Shown here piece by piece: positions 1-12,800 of a DNA stretch of 64,000 bases. The translations under genes were made by a program, and so were the position numbers. The stretch is from Isoperla grammatica (lineage: Eukaryota; Arthropoda; Insecta; Plecoptera; Perlodidae), in assembly GCA_945910005.1 (NCBI GenBank), contig OX246740.1, positions 3,892,897-3,956,896 of the forward strand, given 5' to 3'. Numbering within the stretch: position 1 is the stretch's first letter; each line of letters begins with the position of its first letter. The notes beneath the pieces were generated by a model that was not told the DNA's origin, did not search any database, and was given only the letters and a program-made list of their open reading frames with translations.

Positions 1-1014
1 CAAGGTAAGGGGACACCATATCTTTTACTTCTCTCTTTCTTTTCAAATAATAAATAAATGAACATTGAAAATAAAGACTCATTTTGTTTTTGTTAAAAGA
101 GCATCTCGTAATTAACTACCGAATAATTAAAAACTTACGAACGAATGAACGTTAAATTACAAAACGGTTGGAGACAAGAGAGAATGTGTTTCCACTTCAT
201 TTCATTATCCGTAAGTAACGCTGATAAACTGCATTAGAGAGCGAATACTTAATTGGCGTTCCTTCGAGCGACACCTTAGCAACAACACGCTGGAATGTGT
301 CGACGAATAGGGGGAAAAATTAATTCCCGAGAAAGTAGAGGGCGTTAAAAATAACACTGAGGCTGGGATCACTTTTCAGAGTGGAGTGAAATGAAGATGA
401 TCCATAACAGAAATATTCAGCAATGAAGTATCTGTTTATGTGTATCGCGGTCAGATGAAAGAATAGTTTTTTCTTAAAAATGAATTTACACAATTTTAGA
501 AGACCATGTCACGTATTTTGGATACTAATACAAGATTAAATGATACCATTTTTCGAGAGACGATGTATTAACTATTAAGAAGTATTTAAAGAATGAATTT
601 ATTTATATTTATAATGTATTTATAATTTCTCCTAATCATTTACATGCAGTAGCAAGTACTTTTGCATCTTTGTCAATACTCATTAATTTTATCAAAGTTT
701 CCTTTACAATCCACCTACGAACTATACAAATCCAAGTGTGAAATTTTCTACGAAACGATATACATACAATCTATTTTAAACACTTAGCTACACATCAACA
801 TGAAAACGTTCTTATTTTTAGAAGAACTTTGATGAATTTGTAAATGATAATACACAACAAATTTAGACGTAAATTTTTAAAATCAATTCGTACTTCTTGT
901 GACGCCTGGCTTTGCGTCACTAACTGTACACATAATTACGTGCCCAGGACTATAGGCGTACATCTGTTACGTGAACTACTGATAAGAACGCAGCGAGGGT
1001 AGGAACAACACTCT
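1..1014. other. Non-coding AT-rich DNA
   Basis: No open frame, splice-bounded exon or repeat array could be supported here. A small hairpin-capable stretch lies near 901-918 (GACGC...GCGTC). Nothing else stands out. Confidence 0.6.
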
Positions 1015-1022
1015 CGGTAGAT

Positions 1023-1391
1023 CAGGGCAATTCTCAAACTTTTTTGCCCACGACCCTAAATGTTTAGGTAAAAAATCTCGCGACCCCGTCTTATATCAGA
1101 CTTATTTGTTTAGTTTTTATGAATAGACACTGTAAAATATGGTCACTTGTTAGCGGATACTTGCAGCGATTCGTTTCGCTCTGTGTTGAAATTTTTATAA
1201 CCGGATGCAAGAGTAAGGAAGTTTCCTGATGAGCCTCTTTTTTCAATGGTTCTATATACATCTTTTAATACATTCTCTTTAAAAAGTTCGATTTTATATA
1301 CACCTTAATTTACCATTTTTCATGAACTCGCGACCCCAGTTTGATTTCTCGCACCCCGCCGTTCTTGCGACCCATAGTTTGAGAAGCCCTG
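1023..1391. mobile_element. hAT-type MITE (non-autonomous)
   Basis: The left end reads CAGGGCAATTCTCAAAC. The right end, read inward on the other strand, is CAGGGCTTCTCAAAC. Both are followed by a short run containing CGACCC or GGGTCGC. The flanks are CGGTAGAT (1015-1022) and AGGTAGAT (1392-1399), so 7 of 8 bases agree, as expected for a hAT 8-bp target duplication. The ...TTCTCAAACTTTTTT...CGACCC style of terminus is common in hAT elements of animals. The 369-bp interior has no credible coding potential; the 65-codon frame at its right end is a shadow. It would need a hAT transposase in trans, and none is in this window. Confidence 0.8.
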
Positions 1392-1399
1392 AGGTAGAT

Positions 1400-1742
1400 C
1401 CACTACTGTGGAGAGCCGGCGATTACCTCGAGAAGGAGAAGACGAGGACTCTTAAGTCAATGTATGCATGGTTAGATTCAGCAATGTTTGATCTTCTACA
1501 CTTACAATGTGATCGATAATACAGTATTGGATAAGTAGAGAATACTCCACTTTACACACAACATTTAAAGAAGTTGGGATGTGTCAATCAATAGGGCTAT
1601 TAGAGTTTGGTGTGTGTGTATAGATAATTGTCAACACTGAATTTGTTCTACAATGCTGATTATAAGAAGAGCATCACTGCTTCTGCCAGACCAACTAGTC
1701 CCCCCCCCCCCCTGCAATAGATGTCAGCAGCACGTCATGTCT
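1400..1742. other. Spacer with poly-C tract
   Basis: No gene seen. It contains a C-run near 1700-1711 just before the pentanucleotide array. Confidence 0.5.
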
Positions 1743-1903
1743 CGTCACGTCACGTCACGTCACGTCACGTCACGTCACGCTACGTCACGTCACGTCACGT
1801 CACGTCACGTCACGTCACGTCACGTCACGTCACGTCACGTCACGTCACGTCACGTCACGTCACGTCACGTCACGTCACGTCACGTCACGTCACGTCACGT
1901 CAC
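1743..1903. repeat. (ACGTC)n pentanucleotide microsatellite
   Basis: About 32 head-to-tail copies of the CACGT/ACGTC pentamer run with only one or two substituted units near 1780. Every unit has a CpG. The array stays open in several frames as a repetitive His-Val-Thr-Ser-Arg peptide, which follows from the 5-bp period avoiding stops and is not evidence of a gene. Confidence 0.95.
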
Positions 1904-2224
1904 TCACGTCGGTACCAAACAATAGCAGTTACAATAACGATAGATATTAATTGAAAATATCGATCTTCAGAACTATTAGCAATGTATAAAATAGTCTCGA
2001 ATAAATATATGCAGTAACTAAAGTACCTGAGGAGTGTAGCCTTATGTATGTGTGTATGTTATTCTATAACTATAGTAATATCCCCCCCCTCTCTCTCCAA
2101 GGTAATATAAATATTCTATTGTTCTAGCAATATTTTGTTTTTGTTTGATTTATTTAATGTTTATTTTGGAGCTGTGCTCTTTTCTGCCAACCCATATTCA
2201 GTATTGTAAATATGAATAGGAATA

Positions 2225-2256
<32 letters not shown>

Positions 2257-2966
2257 AGAAGTTATTATACAAGGAATTGAAAATGAACTTTAGGCTTATG
2301 ATCTCACGCCGAACGAACTTTACACTGACAACTCAACCGAGATAGACGTATGTCAGATGGTGATTTATGATCATTATTTCTGTGCACATTTTAGATTTAC
2401 ATACTTCGTATATCCCTTACATTGTCAGGATATATTAATTAAAACGGATGTTTTTAGTGATTGTTTTTCCCCTGCAAACTCAATTTCGTTGCGCCCACCT
2501 GTTCATTCTCCACTCTTGAAGAAAACACCCCACGCCCACCCCCACTAAAGGCGTAGCTCGGCGGTGCAGGTCACGTACATTATATTGTTCCGGCCAAATA
2601 GGGGTGTACCTTAACCGACATCCACTGCAAAAACCTAATTATTTTAATGTATCAACACGTTCGAATTGCAATAATTTTTAAACGAACGAAGCATTCTTGT
2701 CACAATAATTTCATTTTATTTCGTTTTCCATTAAAAGATAATGATGTGATTTTATTCAATTTAATCAACTCCATTTCTTTAACTAAACAAATGTCGGTAA
2801 TATTGTGCTGTGCGCTTTGTGACTCGAAAATTATTACAAGCATTTCAATTAAATTTAACGTGGCAACCCATTTTGTTGATGTACACATCATTCGTTATTT
2901 TATTGACATCGGTGTTGCTAGACAAGAGCAAATTTCATTTTCTAAAATATCGATACATATAACATG
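1904..2966. other. Non-coding DNA with a retroposon-like 3' tail
   Basis: No gene is supported. A possible non-LTR retroposon 3' end sits around 2150-2256 and finishes in a perfect (AAAT)n run at 2227-2256. A C-run followed by CT repeats lies near 2082-2096. The 113-codon plus frame at 2647-2988 overlaps a 63-codon minus frame, has no recognisable domain, and runs into the foldback element at 2967, so I do not call it. Confidence 0.5.
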
Positions 2967-3490
2967 CACTTATAGAGAGTGGAACTAAAATAACTTAATA
3001 ATATTACCAAATGTTCTAAACAAATTTTAACATTTTTGGGGAGGCGTATTACTCTCGATATTGCATTGTGAAGTAAAATTGTGTTGTAGCATCTTTTGAA
3101 GCAAAAACAAATTGTGCCAGCTGAAACGTTTTACCTAATGTAAACTCACCTTTTTTATTGTCCTTTATTGAAGTTTGAGTTATAGTTTTTAGAGTGCGAT
3201 TTTTTTCCTCAAACGGTACAAACCACATATTTGTACCAGCGGATGTAAAAGTCTACAGTAACAACTATCATAGAAATGAGATAGATATTGGTCTCCATAC
3301 TTCGTAGTAACAAAGGTGAGATTACACAATTTAAAAAAAAAAACAGTTTTTACACTTTGTTTTTGGCTCCTGTTACAAAACAATTTTACTTTACAACGCC
3401 ATATCGAGAGTAATACGCCATAGTATAAAATTAAAAACATTCTTTTGAACAATTAGCATTACCTTATTTTAGTTCCACCCTCTGTAAGTG
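2967..3490. mobile_element. Foldback/MITE element with long inverted repeats
   Basis: The outer arms read CACTTATAGAGAGTGGAACT at the left and, reverse-complemented, CACTTACAGAGGGTGGAACT at the right. A second inner pair of arms (about 3042-3115 and 3350-3419) shares GGCGTATTACTCTCGATAT. The whole 524 bp therefore folds on itself with a loop of roughly 230 bp. No transposase is present. I could not define a convincing target duplication, so the superfamily is open. The motif AGTTCCACCC recurs once more near 54299. Confidence 0.7.
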
Positions 3491-6400
3491 TATGTGTATG
3501 GATATTAATAAAGATAAATGTATTAGCTCCAGGTGGCAATTTAAATTTACATATTAGTCACGTTTTAAATTCAATGTTCTAAAACCAAAACAGATCTCCT
3601 TAATATTTCTCCTCGATCTGGAACATTATATATTCTTATCCGTCTAGAGAAACCACGTACTTAACAATTTCAGTCAGAATAAATGCAACCTCTGTATTAC
3701 TAACTTAGATAAATTGTATTGTCCCCTTGAAGATCGTAATAAAATTATTTCTGTGACATTTCAGGTTGTGATTGTTTAACTAGAGTTTATTGACACAAAA
3801 TTTAATAAAGATTACAGTAATTAGTGTTTGAAATAATATTATGATCGAAATTATATACAATTTGTAAAGTCCATGTCAGACCATGACTTTAAAACTAGTA
3901 GGCTAATCACAGGCTAAAGAGTACAATATTTTGAATGTATACTGACAATTTGTATCAAAGACATCATTTTATTTTTGAATGTTTCTTCAAGGTACTGTAC
4001 CTAAATGTTGCATTTAAAATGTCATCAAAAATCTATATCCGGGGATCTCAAGGGAAAATATCGAAGTAAGTTTTTTTTAACCCCACTAAGTACGATCTTT
4101 AAAGATCTAAAAAATTCATCACTATTCTCGAGTGTTACGAGAAAATACCTACTTAAGGATAAGACTTTAAAAGTTACGTGCTAGGGGACATTTTCTCTGC
4201 TAGACGAGAATTAAATATTGACCGGCGCTAAAAGCGGTCAACAATTCCTAAATCTTTTTCAATTGGCGGATCAAACAGAATATTCTGTCCAGACCGAAAT
4301 GTAGGACAGACTTTTGTTCCACACAGAATGTGTTGTACTTTAAAAACAATGTTTCACCAATAAATGGTTAGCCATACGTCTTATTTTACTATGTCGCGAG
4401 CATATATTAAAATATAGCTTCGGAAAAACGGTACACATACCTTATTTTTGTGATGTTAAGGATGCTTCTAAGATCGAAATGTATTCTTATATTATTGCTA
4501 GAGATGACTAATTTGTCCGAAGTGACCCATAAAAATGATCTCCAAACATCACAATCAGGCTAGTAGGCTAGTAAGCTAGAAGGCTAGTAGGCTAGTAAGC
4601 TAGTTTGCTACAGCTTCCAAGCGTAGTACTTGAAAGTCTGACCATGAAGAATATAAATATTTAATTTAAATTATTATTTATAAACGTTTATTTCTCATCA
4701 GGCTAGTTGTACACAAAGAAACATTTAAGCCGCACCCTAAGTACCGGTGCTGCTAATGTGTAAGTAATATTTCTTTAATAAATGTAAAGACCTCCATTAA
4801 ACCTATGATCCAAGGAAATAGCTAACAGGGCGTCTGCCAATCCTGCGTTAACGAGAAGGCAACTCTATTGTAATTCCGTTGCCTTTGAGCCGCTCCGAAC
4901 GTACATGTTAATTGTTTAATTATTAGTGCACAATGTTAAACTGCCTCCTCCAGGGCTTCAAACTCTCCGGGAATTATCGATTCTTAAGCGAATTTATATT
5001 CAGAAAGCTGGCAACTCTGAACGGTTGTTAAGCGTTTTAGTCAAACAAGCCTTTAATTACAGAAAAACATCAGACTAATTGGATATTGTTGGATGTCGTT
5101 GTTTCTATGGAGTTGCTTTCGTTAGAAACTTGGAAAGAAGGATTAACTTTGTTATTTTCTTGAGCGTGAATACTTTTTTCTTTTAGAATTTAAGTATGAA
5201 TGAAGTGCGTTCCCAATCAGAAGATAAAAAAAGTATACAACGAAGAGTTGCTTGTAGAGAATTTGATTAATTTACATTTAAAATGTCCAGGTTAGAATTG
5301 CTGACCCAGTGTAGAGAAGATTTCTGCTATGCAGATAGTCCTTGACATAAATGTTATTTTCTTCAGTTGAGTAGTACGCTGTAAACATGCTCTCTTGTCC
5401 AAAATCGTTAAAATCAGGATTGTTCGCCTTATATTGAGCCAAGTAAGAAAGGAGAGTGTAAAAGCACGAAAGTTCAAAATCCCGAAAGTTTATATCCGCA
5501 AAAATGCAATTACCCTTCTTCAATCACTACAGAGATCCATCAATATTTTTTGAAACTCCTATTAACATGGAATTTATATGTCCCGAATTGTTAACTCCTG
5601 GGTGCTTTTCGCAATGTTAATTCTCGAAGCCGTCTGATCCATTCAGCCGTTGATCGTCTACGTTGATGGTTGTTGTAAACATTGTGTTTTCATGTAATAC
5701 CAGGAAAACATGTTAATACACACCGTTTAGTAATCCTATATTCTTATAACTAAACGCAAAGATCATTTTGCCTGAGAAGTGCCCAAAAAGCAAGATATCT
5801 CCTCATTCCTGAGTTTATTCACTAATTAACATTGTTTTTACTCTGAGTGTGTAAATATAAATCTATTCCAATCAAATTATTTGGAACGTTTTGATTATGT
5901 CAAATAAGAAAAGAAACTGTATTCGTAAGGAGATAACTTTGTGGGGTTGTTAACCTCATTACTACATACGAACAAAATGATTCTTTATCATTTTTCCTTG
6001 GTAACAATTTAAATATTTATTCTTTAAGTTAGCTTAAATCCAGTATTGCAAATATTTATTTTAATTAATGACGACGCCAAAACGCACATCGTTTCATTTT
6101 ACCAACCAACATGAATATCGTGTACTAATTTAAAAGTACCATTTAAATCAACATTATTGTAGCATCCGCTATTGCTTGCAATATTTTATTTTCAAATACA
6201 TCATTCTAGATATAAGTATTCAAACGCAGAACGTTCAAGTATTAGCGAACAGATGTCTTCAAGTCTAGTTCGTCTTTTTCTTGGAATCGTTCCCTGAACC
6301 CAACTTTTTCTACGTCTCGTGCTGTTATGGCTAGACTATCTGAGCTTTTGAAAGCCTTCAAGCTTTCTTTCCCTTGACATTTAAAGTTTGTAGTAGCCAT

Positions 6401-8483
6401 CTTTCTCTAGGTATATTTTTTATAGGCAGGTCCAAGCTTACTCAAGATAGAACGAAGAGGCAAAAGTTATGTTTGTAATAGTGAATTAGTGGCTTGGCTT
6501 GCGGCCTGGAAGCAGTTGAATGCAAACACAGCTTATTGATTGAGTGAGCATTTCGTCCAATCTAAGAATCGTTGGTTGGAAGATTAGGTAAACCAAAACG
6601 ACTGGCTGCTCTTAATTGCAATTAAGGAGAAAAGGGATCTAACTCAACCCTAAGTTAACGGTGGTTAACTGATACCTTGAAAATGCATCAAGGTAAAGAA
6701 CATGTATAATTTGGTTTTGAAACAGCTAAACAACGAGTTTATATACTTTCAAACATAACATTTTTATGGTTGTTATATTTGTAATTCAGTAATGATAACT
6801 ACATAAATAACAATCGTAACAATTTCAATATTTGAAAGATTATAGAATTCATGATTCAGTTGATTCTATTATGCCAGGCTTAGGGCAGGCGCCGGGGAAA
6901 GGGGGGTAGGAAGAGTTTATTCCTTTGATCAGAGAATGTTTTTGCAATGACCTTTACACGCAGTCCTATCTTTCTCTGTGAATAAGCGGTTTGTACGCTC
7001 CATATAGAGAAATAATACGAACAACCAAAGCCATAAAAATACTATAGATGTCGTTTTATGATGTCGATAGTGATGGGAAGGGATTATAGCTGTGAATGCG
7101 AAAGGGAATGGAATTAACAAATTTATATCCGTAGTAGTAGCCTACGTTAAATGAATACATTTTAATTTGAAATTAACATTTTGACTGTGGTTATTTAGGC
7201 ACGGTATTATGATAGCTCGCTTAATATTTAGCCCAGTTCTAAGTCATTTTCTCCATGGCAACCATCAATCAGAAGCGTTGTTTCCATGGAGAAAACAAGA
7301 TACTTCGAGGGATGTTATATAATACTGGGAATTAATCTCTTTGAAATATTAACACATTATTTAGATGAAATATTTTAGACATGCATTCAGTTAAATCTAA
7401 ATACCAATGATAAGTCACTTTTTGCATGTCCATGACTCTCTGTAAATACCCTGGGCTATTTCCCCCTTGAATTTCCGCTTTCATTAAATGTTTTCAGTTT
7501 CACTTTGTACTGTGAAGCAGCATCAGGACGTTCTAAACCAGTACACAGGATATCTAGTAGAAGAGCTTTCAGATGGTTTCGTAATTAAAAATTACAAAGG
7601 GTTTGGCTTCTGGTGGAGAACTAATTAGCTAATTGAAGCACACTCCGAGTCGGTGACCGCAGACCCAACATGTTACACAAGTTGCTATGGAGCCGACATG
7701 ACTAACGGGAGAACGGTTTCTAGATATATTCAGCTTCGCTTTATCCTCCCTTCTCAGAAAAAAATTATTTGTTTTAGGTCTCATCAATGTGTTTGCCTTC
7801 TTTTCGTCAACATTAAAGAACGCCTTTCGTAAAAGCAACCACTCTTAATACTACTAGCTAATGGACATGTAAACTTGCACTTCACGAGAGTTTGTAAAAT
7901 GTTCATGAATAATGATAGATATAATTAAAACCAGGGATGCTCAGTGACAAAATTAAAATTGTCGATAATCGAACGGAATTATCTCGATATTATCGAAGGA
8001 TGAATACAGCAAATATTGAAAAGGGGGAGTGCGAGTTTGGTTTTATTTGATTGGTATTTATGACGTCCTGAGATTAATATTAATTGTCTGTTACTCTAGG
8101 TTACCCGTATGTATGATAGTTTTCCCTTTGCTGTTGTCTAGCCCCGCCTAAAGGACAACTATGAACTCAGTCTTTAGTTTATGATATTAGTTACAGTTAG
8201 TAGCTCACAATGTTAATTAATAATTACCACGCAAATTAACCGATGTTTTATTTAAATCTTTTGATCGCTTAAGGATATTGTAAGAGTAATTCTTACCCGA
8301 GTTTTTTTTTTTTTAATTCACTTAATCATGAATTTTAAAAACTATCAAGTATTGAGATTGTTAAGATTTATATTTCTGTCACAACTCCACTGTTGCCATT
8401 TAGATGTAATACTTCAATCTCAATAGAATTTTCGGTAAATCAATTGACGTGTAGGCATTATTGAAACCAGAACTATATGGCTT
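3491..8483. other. Gene-free interval with minor repeats
   Basis: About 5 kb without a supportable gene. Short frames such as 5278-5523, 6929-7120 and 7629-7838 lack domains and splice context. A degenerate 9-10 bp repeat of AGGCTAGTA lies at 4557-4608. A small perfect palindrome ACAGAATATTCTGT is at 4275-4288. A stretch at 7934-8010 (CAGGGATG..., then repeated CGATAAT/TATCGA) resembles the end of the hAT MITE at 18593 but lacks a matching right end. Confidence 0.5.
7247..7295. repeat. Hairpin-forming inverted repeat
   Basis: Arms TTTTCTCCATGGCAAC (7247-7262) and GTTTCCATGGAGAAAA (7280-7295) pair at 15 of 16 positions around a 17-nt loop. It is an isolated hairpin with no adjacent gene. Confidence 0.7.
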
Positions 8484-8640
8484 AGGTCCGAATCTACCAA
8501 ACTTTTTGATCTGACGATTTACTAATCTCGGATTGGTAAACAAGCATTACATACAAAATGCATGGTGGCTTCTACCGGGCGCCATTTTTATCTCCGATTA
8601 ACAGTTAATCACCGGATTAAAGTTTGGTGAAACTGGTCTT
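8484..8640. mobile_element. Short MITE, copy 1 of a local family
   Basis: Ends are AGGTCCGAATCTACCAAACTTT at the left and, reverse-complemented, AAGACCAGTTTCACCAAACTTT at the right. The shared core is ACCAAACTTT. The 157-bp element has further internal self-complementarity built from GATTA/TAATC words. Related left halves occur at 40387 and 45664, so this is a dispersed family. Superfamily not determined. Confidence 0.6.
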
Positions 8641-8855
8641 TAGTAAAAAATGAGACCGACACTAAACTTACTAGTCCGGCATTGTTATTCTGTGTGTGCT
8701 GCTTCAGTATACGATTAGAACCTTAATGCGATAATATCCGGTAGGAAATTATGATAATGACATAGACTTAAACCGCTTGTTACAATCCCACACAGGAAAT
8801 GCAATAGTGGGGTTCATTTCCTCCATTTCGTGAAGGACTAAATTAATTAAGGGGA

Positions 8856-9038
8856 ATCAGATAGAGGAATCACTTCATAGAGGCAACATGTTTCTTCCAC
8901 TCTAATGTACAGCGTTATCAGATAGAGGAATCACTTCATAGAGGCAACATGTTTCTTCCACTCTAATGTACAGCGTTATCAGATAGAGGAATCACTTCAT
9001 AGAGGCAACATGTTTCTTCCACTCTAATGTACAGCGTT
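8856..9038. repeat. Three identical 61-bp tandem repeats
   Basis: The unit beginning ATCAGATAGAGGAATCACTT starts at 8856, 8917 and 8978. The three copies appear identical, and the first six bases of a fourth copy follow (ATCAGA, 9039-9044). Complete identity indicates recent amplification, or possibly an assembly-level duplication. Confidence 0.95.
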
Positions 9039-9044
9039 ATCAGA

Positions 9045-9865
9045 CCAGAGTAGCCTATACGGCTACCACATGAGAAGTATTAAATTCAAAAGTAAACGAA
9101 ATACTGAGTAACATAACTTGTTCAGTTCAATAGATGACTGTGTGTTCGGGAATATAAACAAACTGAAGTTGTTTTTGTGTTCAGAGTGTTTAGTCACTTT
9201 TTAAGTGGCAGAAATAATTAAAAACTATACTTCCTGTTAATCCAGAATGATCTTCTTCATCAATGCACCTACGACATGTTAGTCATGTATTTCTTGTCAT
9301 AATTTGTAAGGAAGGAAAAACAGTAAACTTATAGCTGCGCATCAAATAAGAAAGAATACCAAAATGATTTTAACGTTTTCAACCATTTTATCGTTCTTAC
9401 AAGCCCACATCATGGATATGCATACCTTTCCAATGTTGTGAATCGTTCGCAAAATATAAAATAAAAACTTATTTGAATGTCGCTTCTTGGTTTTAACGGC
9501 AATGGGTGCGGCTATTAAACCACGCAAATATAGAGTATATAGGCTAATATTTTAGTGATATCTTAAAAAATGTTTCAAAAATATTTAAATGGTGATTCCT
9601 AGGCAGAATCTTTTTTTTTTATCAGCTACATAACTAATTGAAACACGTTATAATATAAAAGATGTTACGATATTTATTTTAATATTTAATGTAATAGTTT
9701 AGAACTAATTAATTAATGTTGAAATTTAGAGCATACAAATTACAATATTATGCCATTTTCAATCAATTATTTAGCTGATACAAAGCTAAATTCCGCATAG
9801 GAATCACTTATTCAATATCTTGATGCGTTCTAAAGATATCAACACTCTTTATTAGCGAGTTAGGT
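9045..9865. other. Non-coding spacer
   Basis: AT-rich DNA with no supported gene. The minus frame at 9342-9527 has no features of a protein family. Confidence 0.5.
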
Positions 9866-12800
9866 CCCCCCTATCCCTAATAGTGCTACTACCTGCCACA
9901 GGCCGCCCGCAACGCTGCGGTAACTGCACCGATGTAGCTTGTTGTACCCCTAATAGTGCTACTACCTGCCACAGGCCGCCTGCAGCGCTGCAGTAACTGC
10001 ACCGATGCAACTTATTGTACCCCTAATAGTGCGACTACCTGCCACAGGCTGCCTGCAGCGCTGCGGTAACTGCACCGATGCAACTTGTTGTACCCCTAAT
10101 AGTGCGACTACCCGCCACAGGCCGCCTGCAGCGCTGCGGTAACTGCACCGATGCAACTTGTTGTACCCCTAATAGTGCGACTACCTGCCACAGGCCGCCC
10201 GCAGCGCTGCGGTAACTGCACCGATGCAACTTGTTGTACCTCTAATAGTGCGACTACCCGCCACAGGCCGCCCGCAGCGCTGCGGTAACTGCACCGATGC
10301 AACTTGTTGTACCCCTAATAGTGCGACTACCCGCCACAGGCCGCCTGCAGCGCTGCGGTAACTGCACCAATGCAACTTGTTGTACCCCTAATAGTGCGAC
10401 TACCCGCCACAGGCCGCCTGCAGCGCTGCGGTAACTGCACCGATGCAACTTGTTGTACCCCTAATAGTGCGACTACCTGCCACAGGCCGCCCGCAGCGCT
10501 GCGGTAACTGCATCGATGCAACTTGTTGTACCCCTAATAGTGCGACTACCCGCCACAGGCCGCCCGCAGCGCTGCGGTAACTGCACCGATGCAACTTGTT
10601 GTACCCCTAATAGTGCGACTACCTGCCACAGGCCGCCTGCAGCGCTGCGGTAACTGCACCGATGCAGCTTGTTGTACCCCTAATAGTGCGACTACCCGCC
10701 ACAGGCCGCTTGCAGCGCTGCGGTAACTGCACCGATGCAGCTTGTTGTACCCCTAATAGTGCGACTACCCGCCACAGGCCGCCCGCAGCGCTGCGGTAAC
10801 TGCACCGATGCAGCTTGTTGTACCCCTAATAGTGCGACTACCCGCCACAGGCCGCTTGCAGCGCTGCGGTAACTGCACCGATGCAGCTTGTTGTACCCCT
10901 AATAGTGCGACTACCCGCCACAGGCCGCCTGTATGCTGCGGTAACTGCACCGATGCAGCTTGTTGTACCCCTAATAGTGCGACTACCCGCCACAGGCCGC
11001 CCGCAGCGCTGCGGTAACTGCACCGATGCAGCTTGTTGTACCCCTAATAGTGCGACTACCTGCCACAGGCCGCCTGCAGCGCTGCGGTAACTGCACCGAT
11101 GCAGCTTGTTGTACCCCTAATAGTGCGACTACCCGCCACAGGCCGCCCGCAGCGCTGCGGTAACTGCACCGATGCAGCTTGTTGTACCCCTAACAGTGCG
11201 ACTACCCGCCACAGGCCGCCCGCAGCGCTGCGGTAACTGCACCGATGCAGCTTGTTGTACCCCTAACAGTGCGACTACCCGCCACAGGCCGCCCGCAGCG
11301 CTGCGGTAGCTGCACCGATGCAGCTTGTTGTACCCCTAACAGTGCGACTACCTGCCACAGGCCGCCTGCAGCGCTGCGGTAACTGCACCGATGCAACTTG
11401 TTGTACCCCTAATAGTGCGACTACCTGCCACAGGCCGCCTGTATGCTGCGGTAACTGCACCGATGCAACTTGTTGTACCCCTAATAGTGCGACTACCTGC
11501 CACAGGCCGCCTGCAGCGCTGCGGTAACTGCACCGATGCAGCTTGTTGTACCCCTAACAGTGCGACTACCCGCCACAGGCCGCCTGCAGCGCTGCGGTAG
11601 CTGCACCGATGCAGCTTGTTGTACCCCTAATAGTGCGACTGCCCGCCACAGGCCGCCTGCAGCGCTGCGGTAACTGCACCGATGCAACTTGTTGTACCCC
11701 TAACAGTGCGACTACCCGCCACAGGCCGCCTGCAGCGCTGCGGTAGCTGCACCGATGCAACTTGTTGTACCCCTAATAGTGCGACTACCCGCCACAGGCC
11801 GCCTGCAGCGCTGCGGTAACTTCACCGATGCAACTTGTTGTACCCCTAATAGTGCGACTACCTGCCACAGGCCGCCTGCAGCGCTGCGGTAACTGCACCG
11901 ATGCAACTTGTTGTACCCCTAATAGTGCGACTACCTGCCACAAGCCGCCTGCAGCGCTGCGGTAACTGCACCGATGCAACTGGTTGTACCCCTAATAGTG
12001 CGACTACCTGCCACAGGCCGCCTGTATGCTGCGGTAACTGCACCGATGCAACTTGTTGTACCCCTAATAGTGCTACTACCCGCCACAGGCCGCCTGCAGC
12101 GCTGCGGTAACTGCACCGATGCAGCTTGTTGTACCCCTAATAGTGCGACTACCTGCCACAGGCCGCCTGCAGCGCTGCGGTAACTGCACCGATGCAACTT
12201 GTTGTACCCCTAATAGTGCTACTACCCGCCACAGGCCGCCTGCAGCGCTGCGGTAACTGCACCGATGCAACTTGTTGTACCCCTAATAGTGAGACTACCC
12301 GCTACAGGCCGCCTGCAGCGCTGCGGTAACTGCACCGATGCAGCTTGTTGTACCCCTAATAGTGCGACTACCTGCCACAGGCCGCCTGCAGCGCTGCGGT
12401 TACTGCACCGATGCAACTTGTTGAACCCCTAATAGTGCGACTACCTGCCACAGGCCGCCTGTATGCTGCGGTAACTGCACCGATGCAGCTTGTTGTACCC
12501 CTAATAGTGCGACTACCCGCCACAGACCGCCTGCAGCGCTGCGGTAACTGCACCGATGCAGCTTGTTGTACCCCTAATAGTGCTACTACCCGCCACAGGC
12601 CGCCCGCAGCGCTGCGGTGACTGCACCGATGCAACTTGTTGTACCCCTAATAGTGCGACTACCCGCCACAGGCCGCCTGTATGCTGCGGTAACTGCACCG
12701 ATGCAACTTGTTGTACCCCTAATAGTGCGACTACCTGCCACAGGCCGCCTGTATGCTGCGATAACTGCACCGATGCAGCTTGTTGTACCCCTAATAGTGC

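Noticed and set aside
1653..1954. His-Val-Thr-Ser-Arg repeat frames
   Set aside because: Produced by the ACGTC microsatellite in several frames at once.
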